A stretch of 64,000 nt of DNA from assembly GCF_006494425.1 (NCBI RefSeq), contig NZ_VHIV01000002.1, forward strand, positions 558,001 to 622,000. The letters run 5' to 3'. Every line of letters begins with the position of its first letter. The first letter of the stretch is position 1. Shown here one piece after another: positions 18,397-27,096 of the stretch. The stretch is from Bacillus dicomae. Lineage in GTDB: Bacteria; Bacillota; Bacilli; Bacillales; Bacillaceae_G. The notes beneath the pieces are model-generated. The model saw only the letters and a list, made by a program, of their open reading frames with translations. It ran no database searches and was not told where the DNA came from. Position numbers and translations under genes: made by a program.

Positions 18397-19155
18397 TTAT
18401 TTTTCTTTCGGTTTTGGAACTTCTTTAATCGTTAAGTATAGAACAATTAAAACAACTGCGATATAAATGAATGTTGAACCAGGTACAACGATTTTGAATA
18501 AATCCATAATCATAAAGAAGATTGTTGGAATTGTATAGCTGTAAGCAGTTAACGTCCATACTTGCTTATAAGATAATTTACGTTGACCACTCATAGCAGA
18601 ACCTATAAACGCGAGTAAAGTAATTCCTAAGAAAGTAATAAATAATTGGAATAAGTATACTAACACGCCGATAACAGCTAGTAAAATTGGATAAATACTA
18701 TCGAATACAGAAATGAAATCTTGCAAATCCTTCTTCTCCAGAGATGTCCCTAATAAATCATTATAGGAGTATGTTTGTGTTTGACCATTTCCTATAGAAA
18801 CTACTTTATCTTTTAAAATAAATAAACCAGTTTTATTTTGATATTTTTCGATATCTGTTGTATTTGGATCAAATACGAAAAGTGCATTTCCCTCTTCTTT
18901 TTCGATAGGTTGTTCAATATCAGCTTTTAGTTCACCATTTTCGATTTTAAAATCAGGCAAATCTTTTTCAATTGCTTGATTTACCATAGTAACACTATCT
19001 TGGATAAAGCTACCGTAAAAGAATGTTCTTGGAATAGTAGTGATTAGACAAAGTAGCATAATATACAAAATGGTTTTTCCGATTTTTTGAAAACGGAATA
19101 GCGCCATATCTTTAGGGGAATATACGCTTTTGGCTAATTGGGTAAATATGGACAT
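18397..19155 (-). CDS. DUF1189 family membrane protein (YqgB-like)
   Basis: The 252-residue protein starts MSIFTQLAKSVYSPKDMALFRFQKIGKTILY, a signature of DUF1189. It has one membrane helix near residues 30-50, an extracytoplasmic domain of about 100 residues, and three to four helices at the C-terminus. Function is unknown. ATG 19155 follows AAAGGAAGTGAATCT. The position between ispG/yqfZ and sodA suggests it is yqgB of B. subtilis, but I do not assign the name firmly. Confidence 0.8.
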   Translation of the reverse strand: MSIFTQLAKSVYSPKDMALFRFQKIGKTILYIMLLCLITTIPRTFFYGSFIQDSVTMVNQAIEKDLPDFKIENGELKADIEQPIEKEEGNALFVFDPNTTDIEKYQNKTGLFILKDKVVSIGNGQTQTYSYNDLLGTSLEKKDLQDFISVFDSIYPILLAVIGVLVYLFQLFITFLGITLLAFIGSAMSGQRKLSYKQVWTLTAYSYTIPTIFFMIMDLFKIVVPGSTFIYIAVVLIVLYLTIKEVPKPKEK

Positions 19156-19295
19156 AGATTCACTTCCTTTATGTATGTATAAAATCATTGTAACGTAGGA
19201 ATCTAGGGAATCTCAAGATATATTATATTTGCATATAGTAGAGATAACTAAATTTCTTTTTATTAATTTTCTTCTTTTAAATGAGAAAAATACAA

Positions 19296-19325
19296 TTGAC
19301 ACTTTTCTTTTCCATATGGTAAATT
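19296..19325 (+). promoter_or_regulatory. Probable promoter of the tRNA gene
   Basis: TTGACA (19296-19301) and TAAATT (19320-19325) are 18 bases apart and lie about 70 bases before the tRNA. The -35 box is perfect, the -10 box is moderate. Confidence 0.6.
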
Positions 19326-19397
19326 TATCTTACATTTCTTAAAGGATATATCCGATAGGAATTCCTTTATTTGATCTATTGTTACATAAATAATTGT

Positions 19398-19471
19398 GGA
19401 CCCTTAGCTCAGCTGGTTAGAGCAGACGGCTCATAACCGTCCGGTCGTAGGTTCGAGTCCTACAGGGTCCA
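19398..19471 (+). tRNA. tRNA with anticodon CAT, probably tRNA-Ile2 (lysidine-modified)
   Basis: The cloverleaf is complete: acceptor GGACCCT/AGGGTCC, D arm AGCTCAGCTGGTTAGAGCA, anticodon stem GACGG/CCGTC with loop CTCATAA, T arm CGTAGGTTCGAGTCCTACA, discriminator A. CCA is not encoded. The anticodon CAT fits Met or Ile2. The pairs C4-G69 and C5-G68, and the close match to E. coli tRNA-Ile2 in the anticodon stem and acceptor, favour tRNA-Ile2, whose C34 is changed to lysidine by TilS so that it reads AUA. A lone tRNA gene here, not part of an rRNA operon. Confidence 0.88.
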
Positions 19472-19503
19472 TATCCATTTCACATGTTTATTACGTCAGC
19501 AGG

Positions 19504-19535
19504 AAGCTTCCTTGTAGAAGGGAGCTTTTTTTACG
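19504..19535 (+). terminator. Terminator of the tRNA gene
   Basis: AAGCTTCCTT and AAGGGAGCTT pair with one G-T wobble and are followed by TTTTT. Confidence 0.75.
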
Positions 19536-19613
19536 GAATATATGAGCATTTTAATTGAAAAGAAGTGGGAATTTTGCTACTTTAATGATAGCAAGACAAT
19601 GTGATTTATTTGT

Positions 19614-19641
19614 TTGCACCCTATGGCAATTAGGGTAGAAT
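19614..19641 (+). promoter_or_regulatory. SigA promoter of sodA
   Basis: TTGCAC (19614-19619) and TAGAAT (19636-19641) are separated by 16 bases. The sodA start is 52 bases further on, behind a 5' leader that contains a palindrome. Confidence 0.7.
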
Positions 19642-19692
19642 GAAGTTGTATGTCACTTAAGTGGCAATACATAAACTGGGAGGAATATAACA

Positions 19693-20304
19693 ATGGCAAA
19701 ACACGAATTACCAAATTTACCTTATGCGTATGATGCTTTAGAGCCTCACTTTGACAAAGAAACAATGAACATCCATCATACAAAACATCACAACACGTAC
19801 ATTACAAACTTAAACGCTGCTTTAGAAGGTCATGCTGAATTAGCTGACAAAAGCGTAGAAGAATTAGTTGCAAACTTAAACGAAGTACCAGAAGCAATCC
19901 GTACAGCAGTACGTAACAATGGTGGCGGACATGCTAACCATACATTCTTCTGGACAATCCTATCTCCAAACGGTGGTGGACAACCAGTAGGCGAACTTGC
20001 AACTGCAATTGAAGCGAAATTCGGTAGCTTCGATGCATTCAAAGAAGAATTCGCAAAAGCTGGCGCAACTCGTTTCGGTTCTGGTTGGGCTTGGTTAGTA
20101 GTAAACAATGGTGAGTTAGAAGTAACAAGCACGCCAAACCAAGATTCACCTCTAACTGAAGGTAAAACTCCAGTTATCGGTTTAGATGTTTGGGAACATG
20201 CTTACTACTTAAATTATCAAAACCGTCGTCCAGACTACATCGGTGCATTTTGGAACGTTGTAGATTGGAACGCTGCTGAAAAACGTTACCAAGAAGCAAA
20301 ATAA
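19693..20304 (+). CDS. sodA: Superoxide dismutase, manganese type
   Basis: SodA converts superoxide to oxygen and hydrogen peroxide. The 203 residues are typical. Metal ligands are visible as H28 in MNIHHTKHH, the histidine in HANHTFFW, and D and H in [14 protein letters not shown]. The C-terminal [15 protein letters not shown] motif is diagnostic. A GGGAGGA ribosome site precedes ATG 19693. The codon use is strongly biased, as in highly expressed genes, and the gene is flanked by its own promoter and terminator. Confidence 0.97.
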
Positions 20305-20309
20305 TTATA

Positions 20310-20345
20310 GAAAAAAAGCTGGGAGAATTCTCCTAGCTTTTTTCT
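20310..20345 (+). terminator. Terminator of sodA
   Basis: AAAAAGCTGGGAGAATTCTC followed by CTAGCTTTTTT forms a hairpin (AAGCTGGGAGAA with TTCTCCTAGCTT) and a T run. Confidence 0.85.
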
Positions 20346-20413
20346 ATGCTTTCCTTTTACATAATTGGGCTTGTCTTTGGAAGACTAGAACATGAAGTAA
20401 AGGAGAGTTGTGT

Positions 20414-21691
20414 ATGAAGTGGAAACATATAATTGGTGACGTTGAAGTGAATCGGGATTTAGTGTTATTGCTCCTTATTGGAGGTTTATACACGCTCGCA
20501 ATTTCTTTATCGAATACGTTTGTTAACATTTATTTATGGAAACAAACACAAAATTATGTGAATCTTGGCTTGTATAATTTGGCCAGCGTTGTATTACAGC
20601 CTCTCACATTTCTTATAGGTGGGAAATTAGCGAAGCGTATTGATCGCTCAATCTTGTTACGAATAGGCGTAGGTACGTTAGCTGTTTTTTTTATCGTTGT
20701 TTTAGTAGCGGGAAAAAGCGCTTCTCACTATATTTTATTAATGGGGGCTCTGTTAGGGGTCGGGTATGGTTTTTACTGGCTCGCGTTTAACTTATTAACA
20801 TTTGAGATTACAGAACCAGAAACAAGAGATTTCTTTAATGGTTTTCTTGGACTTCTTACATCATTCTCTGGCATGATTGGGCCGATAGCAGCTGGATACA
20901 CAATTTCACGTATGGAAAAATGGAGTGGCTATACGGTCATATTCTTTCTTTCGTTACTGTTATTTGCAATTGCTGTCATTTTAAGCTTTTTTGTATCTAA
21001 GAGAGAATGTGAAGGACGGTATGAAGTTGTACAAGTGTTGAAAGAGCGGCAGATTGATAAAAATTGGGGACGAATTACACGAGCTCATTTTTTCCAAGGC
21101 CTGAGAGAGGGAACGTTTATTTTTGTTATTTCAGTGTACGTGTATTTAGCAACTGATAGCGAACTCGCCTTAGGGAAATATAGCTTAGTAAATTCTGCTG
21201 TATCATTTGTATGTTACTACCTAGTGACCCGTATGTTAAAGAAAGAGTGGCGAAAAAAAGCAATTTTGCTCGGAGGCATTATTTTATATGCTGTCGTATT
21301 TTTAGTTATATTCAATGTTACATACACAAAATTACTTATTTATGCAGCGTGTATCGCAATTGCATACCCTATTTTGCTCGTTCCGTACGGGTCCATGACA
21401 TATGATGTAATTGGTAGAGCGAAAAATGCGAGAGAGTGGCGTGTAGAATATGTGGTTGTTCGAGAATTATGGTTAAATGCAGGAAGAATTTGCTCGATTT
21501 TAAGTTTTTTGTGTGCTGTAATATTCTTTTCCCCTGAAAAAAGTTTACCTTACTTATTATGTATTTTAGGTGCTGGACATTTTCTTATTTATTTTGCAGT
21601 TAAAAATGTCAAATATGATGAGAGAAATGCGAGTAAAACAAGTGTTGTAGCGCAAGCGACTACGCAGAATCAAACAGAACCAGAAGGTTAA
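20414..21691 (+). CDS. yqgE: Major facilitator superfamily transporter YqgE
   Basis: A 425-residue membrane protein with about twelve hydrophobic segments, of the MFS fold. Substrate unknown. The loop after helix 2 (GGKLAKRIDRSILLRIG) resembles the usual MFS cytoplasmic loop. ATG 20414 is chosen because AAAGGAGAG lies six bases before it; a TTG at 20408 is too close to the ribosome site. The place between sodA and pbpA matches yqgE of B. subtilis. Confidence 0.85.
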   Translation: MKWKHIIGDVEVNRDLVLLLLIGGLYTLAISLSNTFVNIYLWKQTQNYVNLGLYNLASVVLQPLTFLIGGKLAKRIDRSILLRIGVGTLAVFFIVVLVAGKSASHYILLMGALLGVGYGFYWLAFNLLTFEITEPETRDFFNGFLGLLTSFSGMIGPIAAGYTISRMEKWSGYTVIFFLSLLLFAIAVILSFFVSKRECEGRYEVVQVLKERQIDKNWGRITRAHFFQGLREGTFIFVISVYVYLATDSELALGKYSLVNSAVSFVCYYLVTRMLKKEWRKKAILLGGIILYAVVFLVIFNVTYTKLLIYAACIAIAYPILLVPYGSMTYDVIGRAKNAREWRVEYVVVRELWLNAGRICSILSFLCAVIFFSPEKSLPYLLCILGAGHFLIYFAVKNVKYDERNASKTSVVAQATTQNQTEPEG

Positions 21692-21741
21692 CTTCTCGTT
21701 TGTTTTATGCTAGAATAGAAAAAGATGTAAGACAGCAGTGA

Positions 21742-21765
21742 GGGCACCTGTATGAAGGTGTCCCT
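21742..21765 (+). terminator. Possible weak terminator of yqgE
   Basis: GGGCACCT and AGGTGTCCC form a short stem 50 bases after yqgE. Only three T follow, so termination may be partial and pbpA could be read from yqgE. Confidence 0.4.
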
Positions 21766-21800
21766 TTCACATTACATAGCTGTTGGTAGAGGGGGTTTGT

Positions 21801-23921
21801 ATGGGTAAGAAGCAGAAACAACAAAAGAAAAAGACTCACGTTCCTTTTCGGTTAAACGTGCTGTTTTTCTGCGTGTTTTTAATGTTCTCCGCGGTTATTG
21901 TAAGGCTTGGTTATGTACAAATTGTTCGCGGTGAGGAATATAAGAATGAAGTGGAGAGGAAAGAAAACTCGACGATAAGTAATCCTGTACCACGTGGGAA
22001 AATATTTGACCGTTATGGGCGACCTGTAGTAGATAATGCAGCTGTTCGTACGATTACATTTACAAAAATGAAAGGATCAACTGCAGAAGCTCGCTTAGAA
22101 ACAGCGAAAAAGCTAGCAGATTTGATCGAAGTACCGACGGATAAATTAACAGATCGCGATAAAAAAGATTATTGGCTTGCTATGCATAAAGAGGAAGCGA
22201 AAGAAAAAATTACGAATAAAGATCGTCAAGAGTTAAAAGATAAAAAAATTGATGATAAAGAATTAGATGAGCGTCAACGAAACCGCGTGACGGAAGAAGA
22301 AGTGAATCAATTATCCGCAAAAGATTTAGAAATACTAGCGATTAAAAGCAAAATGGACGGCGGATATGCGATGACACCTCAAGTTATTAAAAAAGATGCT
22401 ACAGAACAAGAATATGCGATTATTAGTGAAAACCTAGCGTCATTACCGGGCGTAGATACGAATGTTGATTGGGATCGAAAATATGTTTATGATGATTTAT
22501 TCCGAAGTGTACTTGGCGGGGTGTCAACATCTGATGAAGGTTTACCGAGAGAAAGATTAGATTACTATCTTGTTCGTGATTATAATCGAAATGACCGCGT
22601 AGGAAAAAGTTATCTAGAGCAGCAATATGAAGATAGTTTGCACGGTAATAAAGCGGAAGTGAAAAATATTACAGATAAAAACGGTAATATTTTAGAAACG
22701 ATTAATGTATCAAAAGGGCAAAGTGGTAACAATCTGAATTTAACAATCGATATGGAATTACAAAAGCGCGTAGAAGAAATTATCACAAAAAATTTATTGA
22801 GATATAAAGGCGGGCAACCTCTTTTAGATCGTGCATTCGTTGTAATGATGAATCCAAAAAATGGTGAAGTTTTATCTATGGCTGGGAAGCAGTTAGTGAA
22901 TGAAAATGGTGAAACGAAAGTACAAGATTTCGCCTTAGGAACGATGACGAGTTCGTATCCGATGGGATCGACTGTAAAAGGTGCGACAGTACTTACTGGG
23001 TATCAAACACATGCAATTCAACCGGGTTCCACTCAACTCGATGAACCAATCGTATTGAAAGGAACACCGAAAAAATCTTCTTGGAAGACGATGGGATATA
23101 TTAATGATTTAACAGCATTAAAAATGTCTTCTAACGTATATATGTTTAAAACAGCGATGAATATCGCAGGTGTTCAATATGTGAGAGGTGGTACGTTAGA
23201 TATACCACAAAAAGCATTCGATACGATGCGTTATTATTTCGGACAGTTTGGACTTGGTGTGAAAACAGGTATTGATTTACCGAATGAATCAGCGGGCCAA
23301 ACAGGTAGAGGAAATCAGCCAGGTTTCCTATTAGATTTATCAATTGGACAGTACGATACGTATACACCGCTTCAATTAGCACAATATGTTTCAACAATTG
23401 CAAATGGTGGTTACCGTATGCAGCCGCAAGTTGTAAAAGAAATTCGTCAACCGGCAGTGAAACCAGATGAAGTTGGAAAAGTTGTTCATTCAATGGAACC
23501 AAAAGTTCTAAACCGTATTGATATGCCTGAATCACAAATTAAACGTGTTCAGGAAGGATTTAGACAAGTATTTAACGATTCTGGTGGTACAGCTGCGAAA
23601 TACTTTACAGGTGCACCATATAAAGCCGCTGGTAAAACAGGTACAGCTCAAACTGTGTATGGCGGAGATAAAGAGATTGGTAGAAAGGCAAACGGTGAGC
23701 GTAAAGAAACATATAACTTAACGTTAGTAGGTTATGCGCCACTTGAAGATCCTGAAGTAGCATTTTCTGTTGTTGTACCTTGGGTAGATGATCAATCAGG
23801 TATTAACGGATATATTAGTCGTGATATTATGGACGCGTACTTTGATTTGAAAAAAGTAGAAAATGGCGAAGCTACACAAGAGGAAATAGATAAGAAAAAT
23901 AAAAAGCAAGATGATGAATAA
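21801..23921 (+). CDS. pbpA: Class B penicillin-binding protein 2A (transpeptidase)
   Basis: A cell-wall transpeptidase that supports rod shape in B. subtilis (PBP2A). The 706 residues have one membrane anchor (about 18-40; LNVLFFCVFLMFSAVIVRLGY), the pedestal domain and the transpeptidase domain. The three penicillin-binding motifs are present: STVK with catalytic Ser390, SSN in KMSSNVYMF, and KTG in AAGKTGTAQT. Start ATG 21801 follows AGAGGGGG. A Lys/Glu/Asp-rich tail ends the protein. Confidence 0.95.
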   Translation: MGKKQKQQKKKTHVPFRLNVLFFCVFLMFSAVIVRLGYVQIVRGEEYKNEVERKENSTISNPVPRGKIFDRYGRPVVDNAAVRTITFTKMKGSTAEARLETAKKLADLIEVPTDKLTDRDKKDYWLAMHKEEAKEKITNKDRQELKDKKIDDKELDERQRNRVTEEEVNQLSAKDLEILAIKSKMDGGYAMTPQVIKKDATEQEYAIISENLASLPGVDTNVDWDRKYVYDDLFRSVLGGVSTSDEGLPRERLDYYLVRDYNRNDRVGKSYLEQQYEDSLHGNKAEVKNITDKNGNILETINVSKGQSGNNLNLTIDMELQKRVEEIITKNLLRYKGGQPLLDRAFVVMMNPKNGEVLSMAGKQLVNENGETKVQDFALGTMTSSYPMGSTVKGATVLTGYQTHAIQPGSTQLDEPIVLKGTPKKSSWKTMGYINDLTALKMSSNVYMFKTAMNIAGVQYVRGGTLDIPQKAFDTMRYYFGQFGLGVKTGIDLPNESAGQTGRGNQPGFLLDLSIGQYDTYTPLQLAQYVSTIANGGYRMQPQVVKEIRQPAVKPDEVGKVVHSMEPKVLNRIDMPESQIKRVQEGFRQVFNDSGGTAAKYFTGAPYKAAGKTGTAQTVYGGDKEIGRKANGERKETYNLTLVGYAPLEDPEVAFSVVVPWVDDQSGINGYISRDIMDAYFDLKKVENGEATQEEIDKKNKKQDDE

Positions 23922-23931
23922 AAAAGTTGTA

Positions 23932-23970
23932 AAAAAGCACACTATCTGAAAAGATAGTGTGCTTTTTTTA
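23932..23970 (+). terminator. Terminator of pbpA
   Basis: AAAAGCACACTATCT and AGATAGTGTGCTTTT form a 15-bp perfect stem with a GAAA loop. Confidence 0.92.
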
Positions 23971-24073
23971 TGATTTATGCATACGTTTTAATAAGGTGGA
24001 CAAGCATATTATATCGGAAAATTAAGGGACCTCATGAATGATACTTATGTATCTCCTTTGGAGGGATAACGGT

Positions 24074-24131
24074 TTTATTCCCCACCGATTAGTTCAACTC
24101 ACAATCAGTGGGGGATGAAGGTTCACTTTAT
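24074..24131 (-). repeat. Short bcr1-related repeat bounded by TTTAT
   Basis: A 58-base segment starts with TTTAT (24074-24078) and ends with TTTAT (24127-24131). Its inside (GATTAGTTCAACT, AATCAGTGGGGG.TGAA, TTCACTTTAT) matches the 155-nt copy at 28032-28186, but the middle is missing. CCCCACCGATT and AATCAGTGGGG can pair as a hairpin. It looks like an internally deleted bcr1. Confidence 0.65.
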
Positions 24132-24202
24132 AGACCAATCAACAGTGAAGAGGGACAGTGGCTACGGATTAAAATTTTACTTAATTTTGATTCTTGTGGA
24201 AC

Positions 24203-24230
24203 TTTACAAAACTTTTACAAACAATTAAAA
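24203..24230 (+). promoter_or_regulatory. Pho box (PhoP binding site) of pstS
   Basis: Three direct hexamers, TTTACA (24203), TTTACA (24214) and TTAAAA (24225), are spaced exactly 11 bases apart. This is the Bacillus PhoP pattern TT(A/C/T)ACA-N5. A TATTCT box around 24250 may be the -10. It predicts induction of the pst genes by phosphate starvation. Confidence 0.85.
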
Positions 24231-24304
24231 CCGAATTAATAGTTTAGCAGTATTCTTATATCTGTAATCCTGTTATTTCCGGTTACTTCTAGGAGGAAGA
24301 ACAC

Positions 24305-25222
24305 GTGAAATGGATAAGTGCATCGATTAAAGTTTTCATACTGTCGACAAGTTTCCTTTACGTTGGCACGTCTACTGCATTTGCTGTGAATGAAATGGGA
24401 GAAGTGAGAGTTGATGGATCCTCAACAGTTTTTCCTATTATAGAAGCAGTAGCGGAGGAATATACAAAGGTGCATCCGAACGTGAAAATTTCCATTAGTG
24501 TTTCTGGAACAGGAGGAGGGTTTAATCGTTTCAGTAAAGGAGAAGTGGATGTAAATAATGCTTCGAGAGTAATGAAACAAGTGGAAGAAAATGAAATGAA
24601 GAAAAACTCCATTCAGTTTACACCGTTTGAAGTCGCTTACGATGGTCTTACGATCGTTGTGAATCGCCAAAATACTTGGGTAGACAATATGACGGTAGAC
24701 GAGTTACGTCTATTATGGAGTGAAAATGAAAGCGAAAAGCGATGGTCACAAATTCATTCATCATGGCCACGTGAACAGGTGAAGTTTTATGCGCCAGGTG
24801 TAGACTCTGGTACGTATGATTATTTTCAAAATGTCATCTTACAAAATAGTCGCATTGTAAAAAAAGTCTCTTTGTCTGAAGATGATCAAGTTATTATGCA
24901 AGGGGTAATGAATGATAAAAATGCCATTGCTTTTGTAGGATATGCTTACTATATGGCCAATCGAGATAAGGTGAGAGCAATAAAAGTGGATGGTGTACTT
25001 CCAACGAAAGATACCATTCAATCAGGTAAGTATAAGCCGTTATCTAGGTCGCTATTTGCTTATGTGAATGATGCATCTATCCGAAATAAAATGAATGTAG
25101 CAAGTTATATTGAGTTTATGATTCAGCATGTTGGTAATCTTGCTGAAGAGGTAGGATATGTGAAATTACCAAAAGAAAAATATGATGAACAGCTGCGAAT
25201 GTTAACAGAAATAAAAAGGTAA
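24305..25222 (+). CDS. pstS: Phosphate ABC transporter substrate-binding protein PstS
   Basis: PstS binds phosphate outside the membrane for the PstCAB importer. The 305 residues show the phosphate-binding loops DGSSTVFPI and SGTGGGFNRFSKGE, and APGVDSGTYDYF in the second lobe. The start is GTG 24305, with AGGAGGAAGAACAC before it. The signal peptide (about 27 residues, ending TSTAFA) has no lipobox cysteine, unlike PstS of B. subtilis, so this one may be released or held by the permeases. A Pho box lies upstream. Confidence 0.93.
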   Translation: MKWISASIKVFILSTSFLYVGTSTAFAVNEMGEVRVDGSSTVFPIIEAVAEEYTKVHPNVKISISVSGTGGGFNRFSKGEVDVNNASRVMKQVEENEMKKNSIQFTPFEVAYDGLTIVVNRQNTWVDNMTVDELRLLWSENESEKRWSQIHSSWPREQVKFYAPGVDSGTYDYFQNVILQNSRIVKKVSLSEDDQVIMQGVMNDKNAIAFVGYAYYMANRDKVRAIKVDGVLPTKDTIQSGKYKPLSRSLFAYVNDASIRNKMNVASYIEFMIQHVGNLAEEVGYVKLPKEKYDEQLRMLTEIKR

Positions 25223-25249
25223 TGTCAGGGTGGAAAGGGGTTTTCATCT

Positions 25250-26200
25250 TTGGCTCATAATGACAAAAGTCAAATTACACTTTCTGTACAACATTTGATT
25301 GAAAGAAATACAAAACAAAGAAAAAAAACGCAGCGAATCAATCAAATAGTTCCGTTATTATTAAAAATAATTGCTAGCGTGTCTATTGTGACGACACTTG
25401 GAATTATTTTTACGCTTTCTAATGAAACGATGATGTTTTTTAAAAAAATACCATTACACTCCTTTTTGACGGAGAAAGAATGGTTACCGTTTTTTGAAGA
25501 TCCTAAATTCGGTATATTACCACTTATATGTGGAACGGCCCTTGTAACAGCAATCGCTATGTTCGTAGCAACTCCTATCGGTTTAGCGTGTGCCGTATTT
25601 TTAAGCGAATATGCTTCAAACGGTACAAGGAAAGTATTAAAGCCTATGTTAGAACTATTAGCAGGTATCCCGACAATTGTATATGGCTTTTTTGCATTAA
25701 CAATTGTCACACCGCTTTTACAACGGATTATACCAGATTTACAGTTTTTTAATGCAATTAGTCCAGGTGTTGTGATTGGCTTTATGATGATACCTACAAT
25801 TGCATCTCTGTCTGAAGACGCGATGAGGGCTGTAGCGAAAGGAACGAAAGAAGCTTCATTAGCACTTGGAGCAACTCGGCTTGAGATGGTAAAACAAGTC
25901 GTGTTTCCCTCGGCTTTTACAGGGATTATGGCAGCGATTATATTAGCTGCTTCCAGGGCAATTGGTGAAACGATGATTGTTGTAATTGCAGCGGGATCTA
26001 CACCGAATGTATCGCTAGATCCGACACACTCTATTCAAACGCTAACAGCCTATATTGTGCAAGTGAGTTTAGGTGATGCTCCGCATGGAACAATTACTTA
26101 TTACAGTATGTACGCTGTAGGCGCAACGTTATTTTTGTTTACTTTTATAATGAACATCATTTCGCAGTCTATTATACGCCGCTTTAGGAGGGTGACATAA
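25250..26200 (+). CDS. pstC: Phosphate ABC transporter permease PstC
   Basis: Inner-membrane permease of the phosphate importer, 316 residues with about six membrane helices. The conserved permease loop is SRAIGETMIVVIAAGS, preceded by EASLALGATRLEMVKQVVFPSA. The likely start is TTG 25250, with GGAAAGGGG eight to nine bases upstream; no ATG fits. It lies between pstS and pstA in one operon. Confidence 0.94.
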   Translation: MAHNDKSQITLSVQHLIERNTKQRKKTQRINQIVPLLLKIIASVSIVTTLGIIFTLSNETMMFFKKIPLHSFLTEKEWLPFFEDPKFGILPLICGTALVTAIAMFVATPIGLACAVFLSEYASNGTRKVLKPMLELLAGIPTIVYGFFALTIVTPLLQRIIPDLQFFNAISPGVVIGFMMIPTIASLSEDAMRAVAKGTKEASLALGATRLEMVKQVVFPSAFTGIMAAIILAASRAIGETMIVVIAAGSTPNVSLDPTHSIQTLTAYIVQVSLGDAPHGTITYYSMYAVGATLFLFTFIMNIISQSIIRRFRRVT

Positions 26201-26201
26201 T

Positions 26202-27068
26202 ATGCGAATGTTGAATCATAAAAAAATACAAGAAAATATGGCATTACGTTTTTTAAAAGATCGAGTTTACAAAATGTTATTTTATATAGCTATTTTGTTT
26301 TCGATAGTCATACTGCTTATTTTACTTTTTCAAATTTTTGAAAGAGGTATAAGTTACCTTTCGTTAGATTTCTTTACAAACTTTGCTTCGCGTAATCCGA
26401 AAGAAGCTGGGATTGCTGCAGCTTTGTCAGGAACAATATTATTTATGAGTATTGTAATACCAATCTCCTTTATATTTGGGGTCGGAACTGCTCTTTATTT
26501 AGAGCAATATGCGGAGGAATCTATATTTAAAAAAGTAATAGAAATTAATAATCAAACGTTAGCAGGAGTACCTTCAGTTGTATTTGGATTACTCGGCTTA
26601 ACTATTTTTGTATATGCTCTTCATTTAGGTGAGAGTATCATTGCGGCAGCACTGACGATGAGTTTACTTGTTTTACCAACAGTTGTTGTAGCGAGTCAGG
26701 AAGCAATACGATCTGTACCAAGTTCATTATTAGAAGCTTCTTACGGATTAGGTGCTACGAAGTGGCAAACGATGTATCAAATTGTATTACCGTATGCTTT
26801 TCCAGGTATTATAACGGGTTGTACGTTAGCGATATCAAGAGCGATTGGGGAAGCGGCGCCGTTATTAGTTATCGGGGCACTTGCATTTGCAAATTATGTT
26901 CCATTTAGTATGTTTGATAGATTTACAGTTTTACCAATTCAAATTTTTAATTGGATGAGTAGGCCACAAGAAGAATTTCAGTATGTAGCAGCTGCTGGGA
27001 TGATTGTTTTGTTAGGTTTGTTGCTCTTTATCAATATATTTGTCTTATGGTTACGAAATCGAAAATAA
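26202..27068 (+). CDS. pstA: Phosphate ABC transporter permease PstA
   Basis: Second permease subunit, 288 residues with about six membrane helices. The loop [18 protein letters not shown] and the upstream [20 protein letters not shown] are typical of PstA. The start is one base after the pstC stop with TAGGAGG ahead of it, so translation is coupled. Confidence 0.95.
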   Translation: MRMLNHKKIQENMALRFLKDRVYKMLFYIAILFSIVILLILLFQIFERGISYLSLDFFTNFASRNPKEAGIAAALSGTILFMSIVIPISFIFGVGTALYLEQYAEESIFKKVIEINNQTLAGVPSVVFGLLGLTIFVYALHLGESIIAAALTMSLLVLPTVVVASQEAIRSVPSSLLEASYGLGATKWQTMYQIVLPYAFPGIITGCTLAISRAIGEAAPLLVIGALAFANYVPFSMFDRFTVLPIQIFNWMSRPQEEFQYVAAAGMIVLLGLLLFINIFVLWLRNRK

Positions 27069-27096
27069 GTTGGAAATGGATGAAAGGGGAATTCAA

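Noticed and set aside
19398-19471. Reading the tRNA as elongator or initiator tRNA-Met
   Set aside because: The first acceptor pairs and the anticodon stem fit tRNA-Ile2 better; kept as the less likely alternative.
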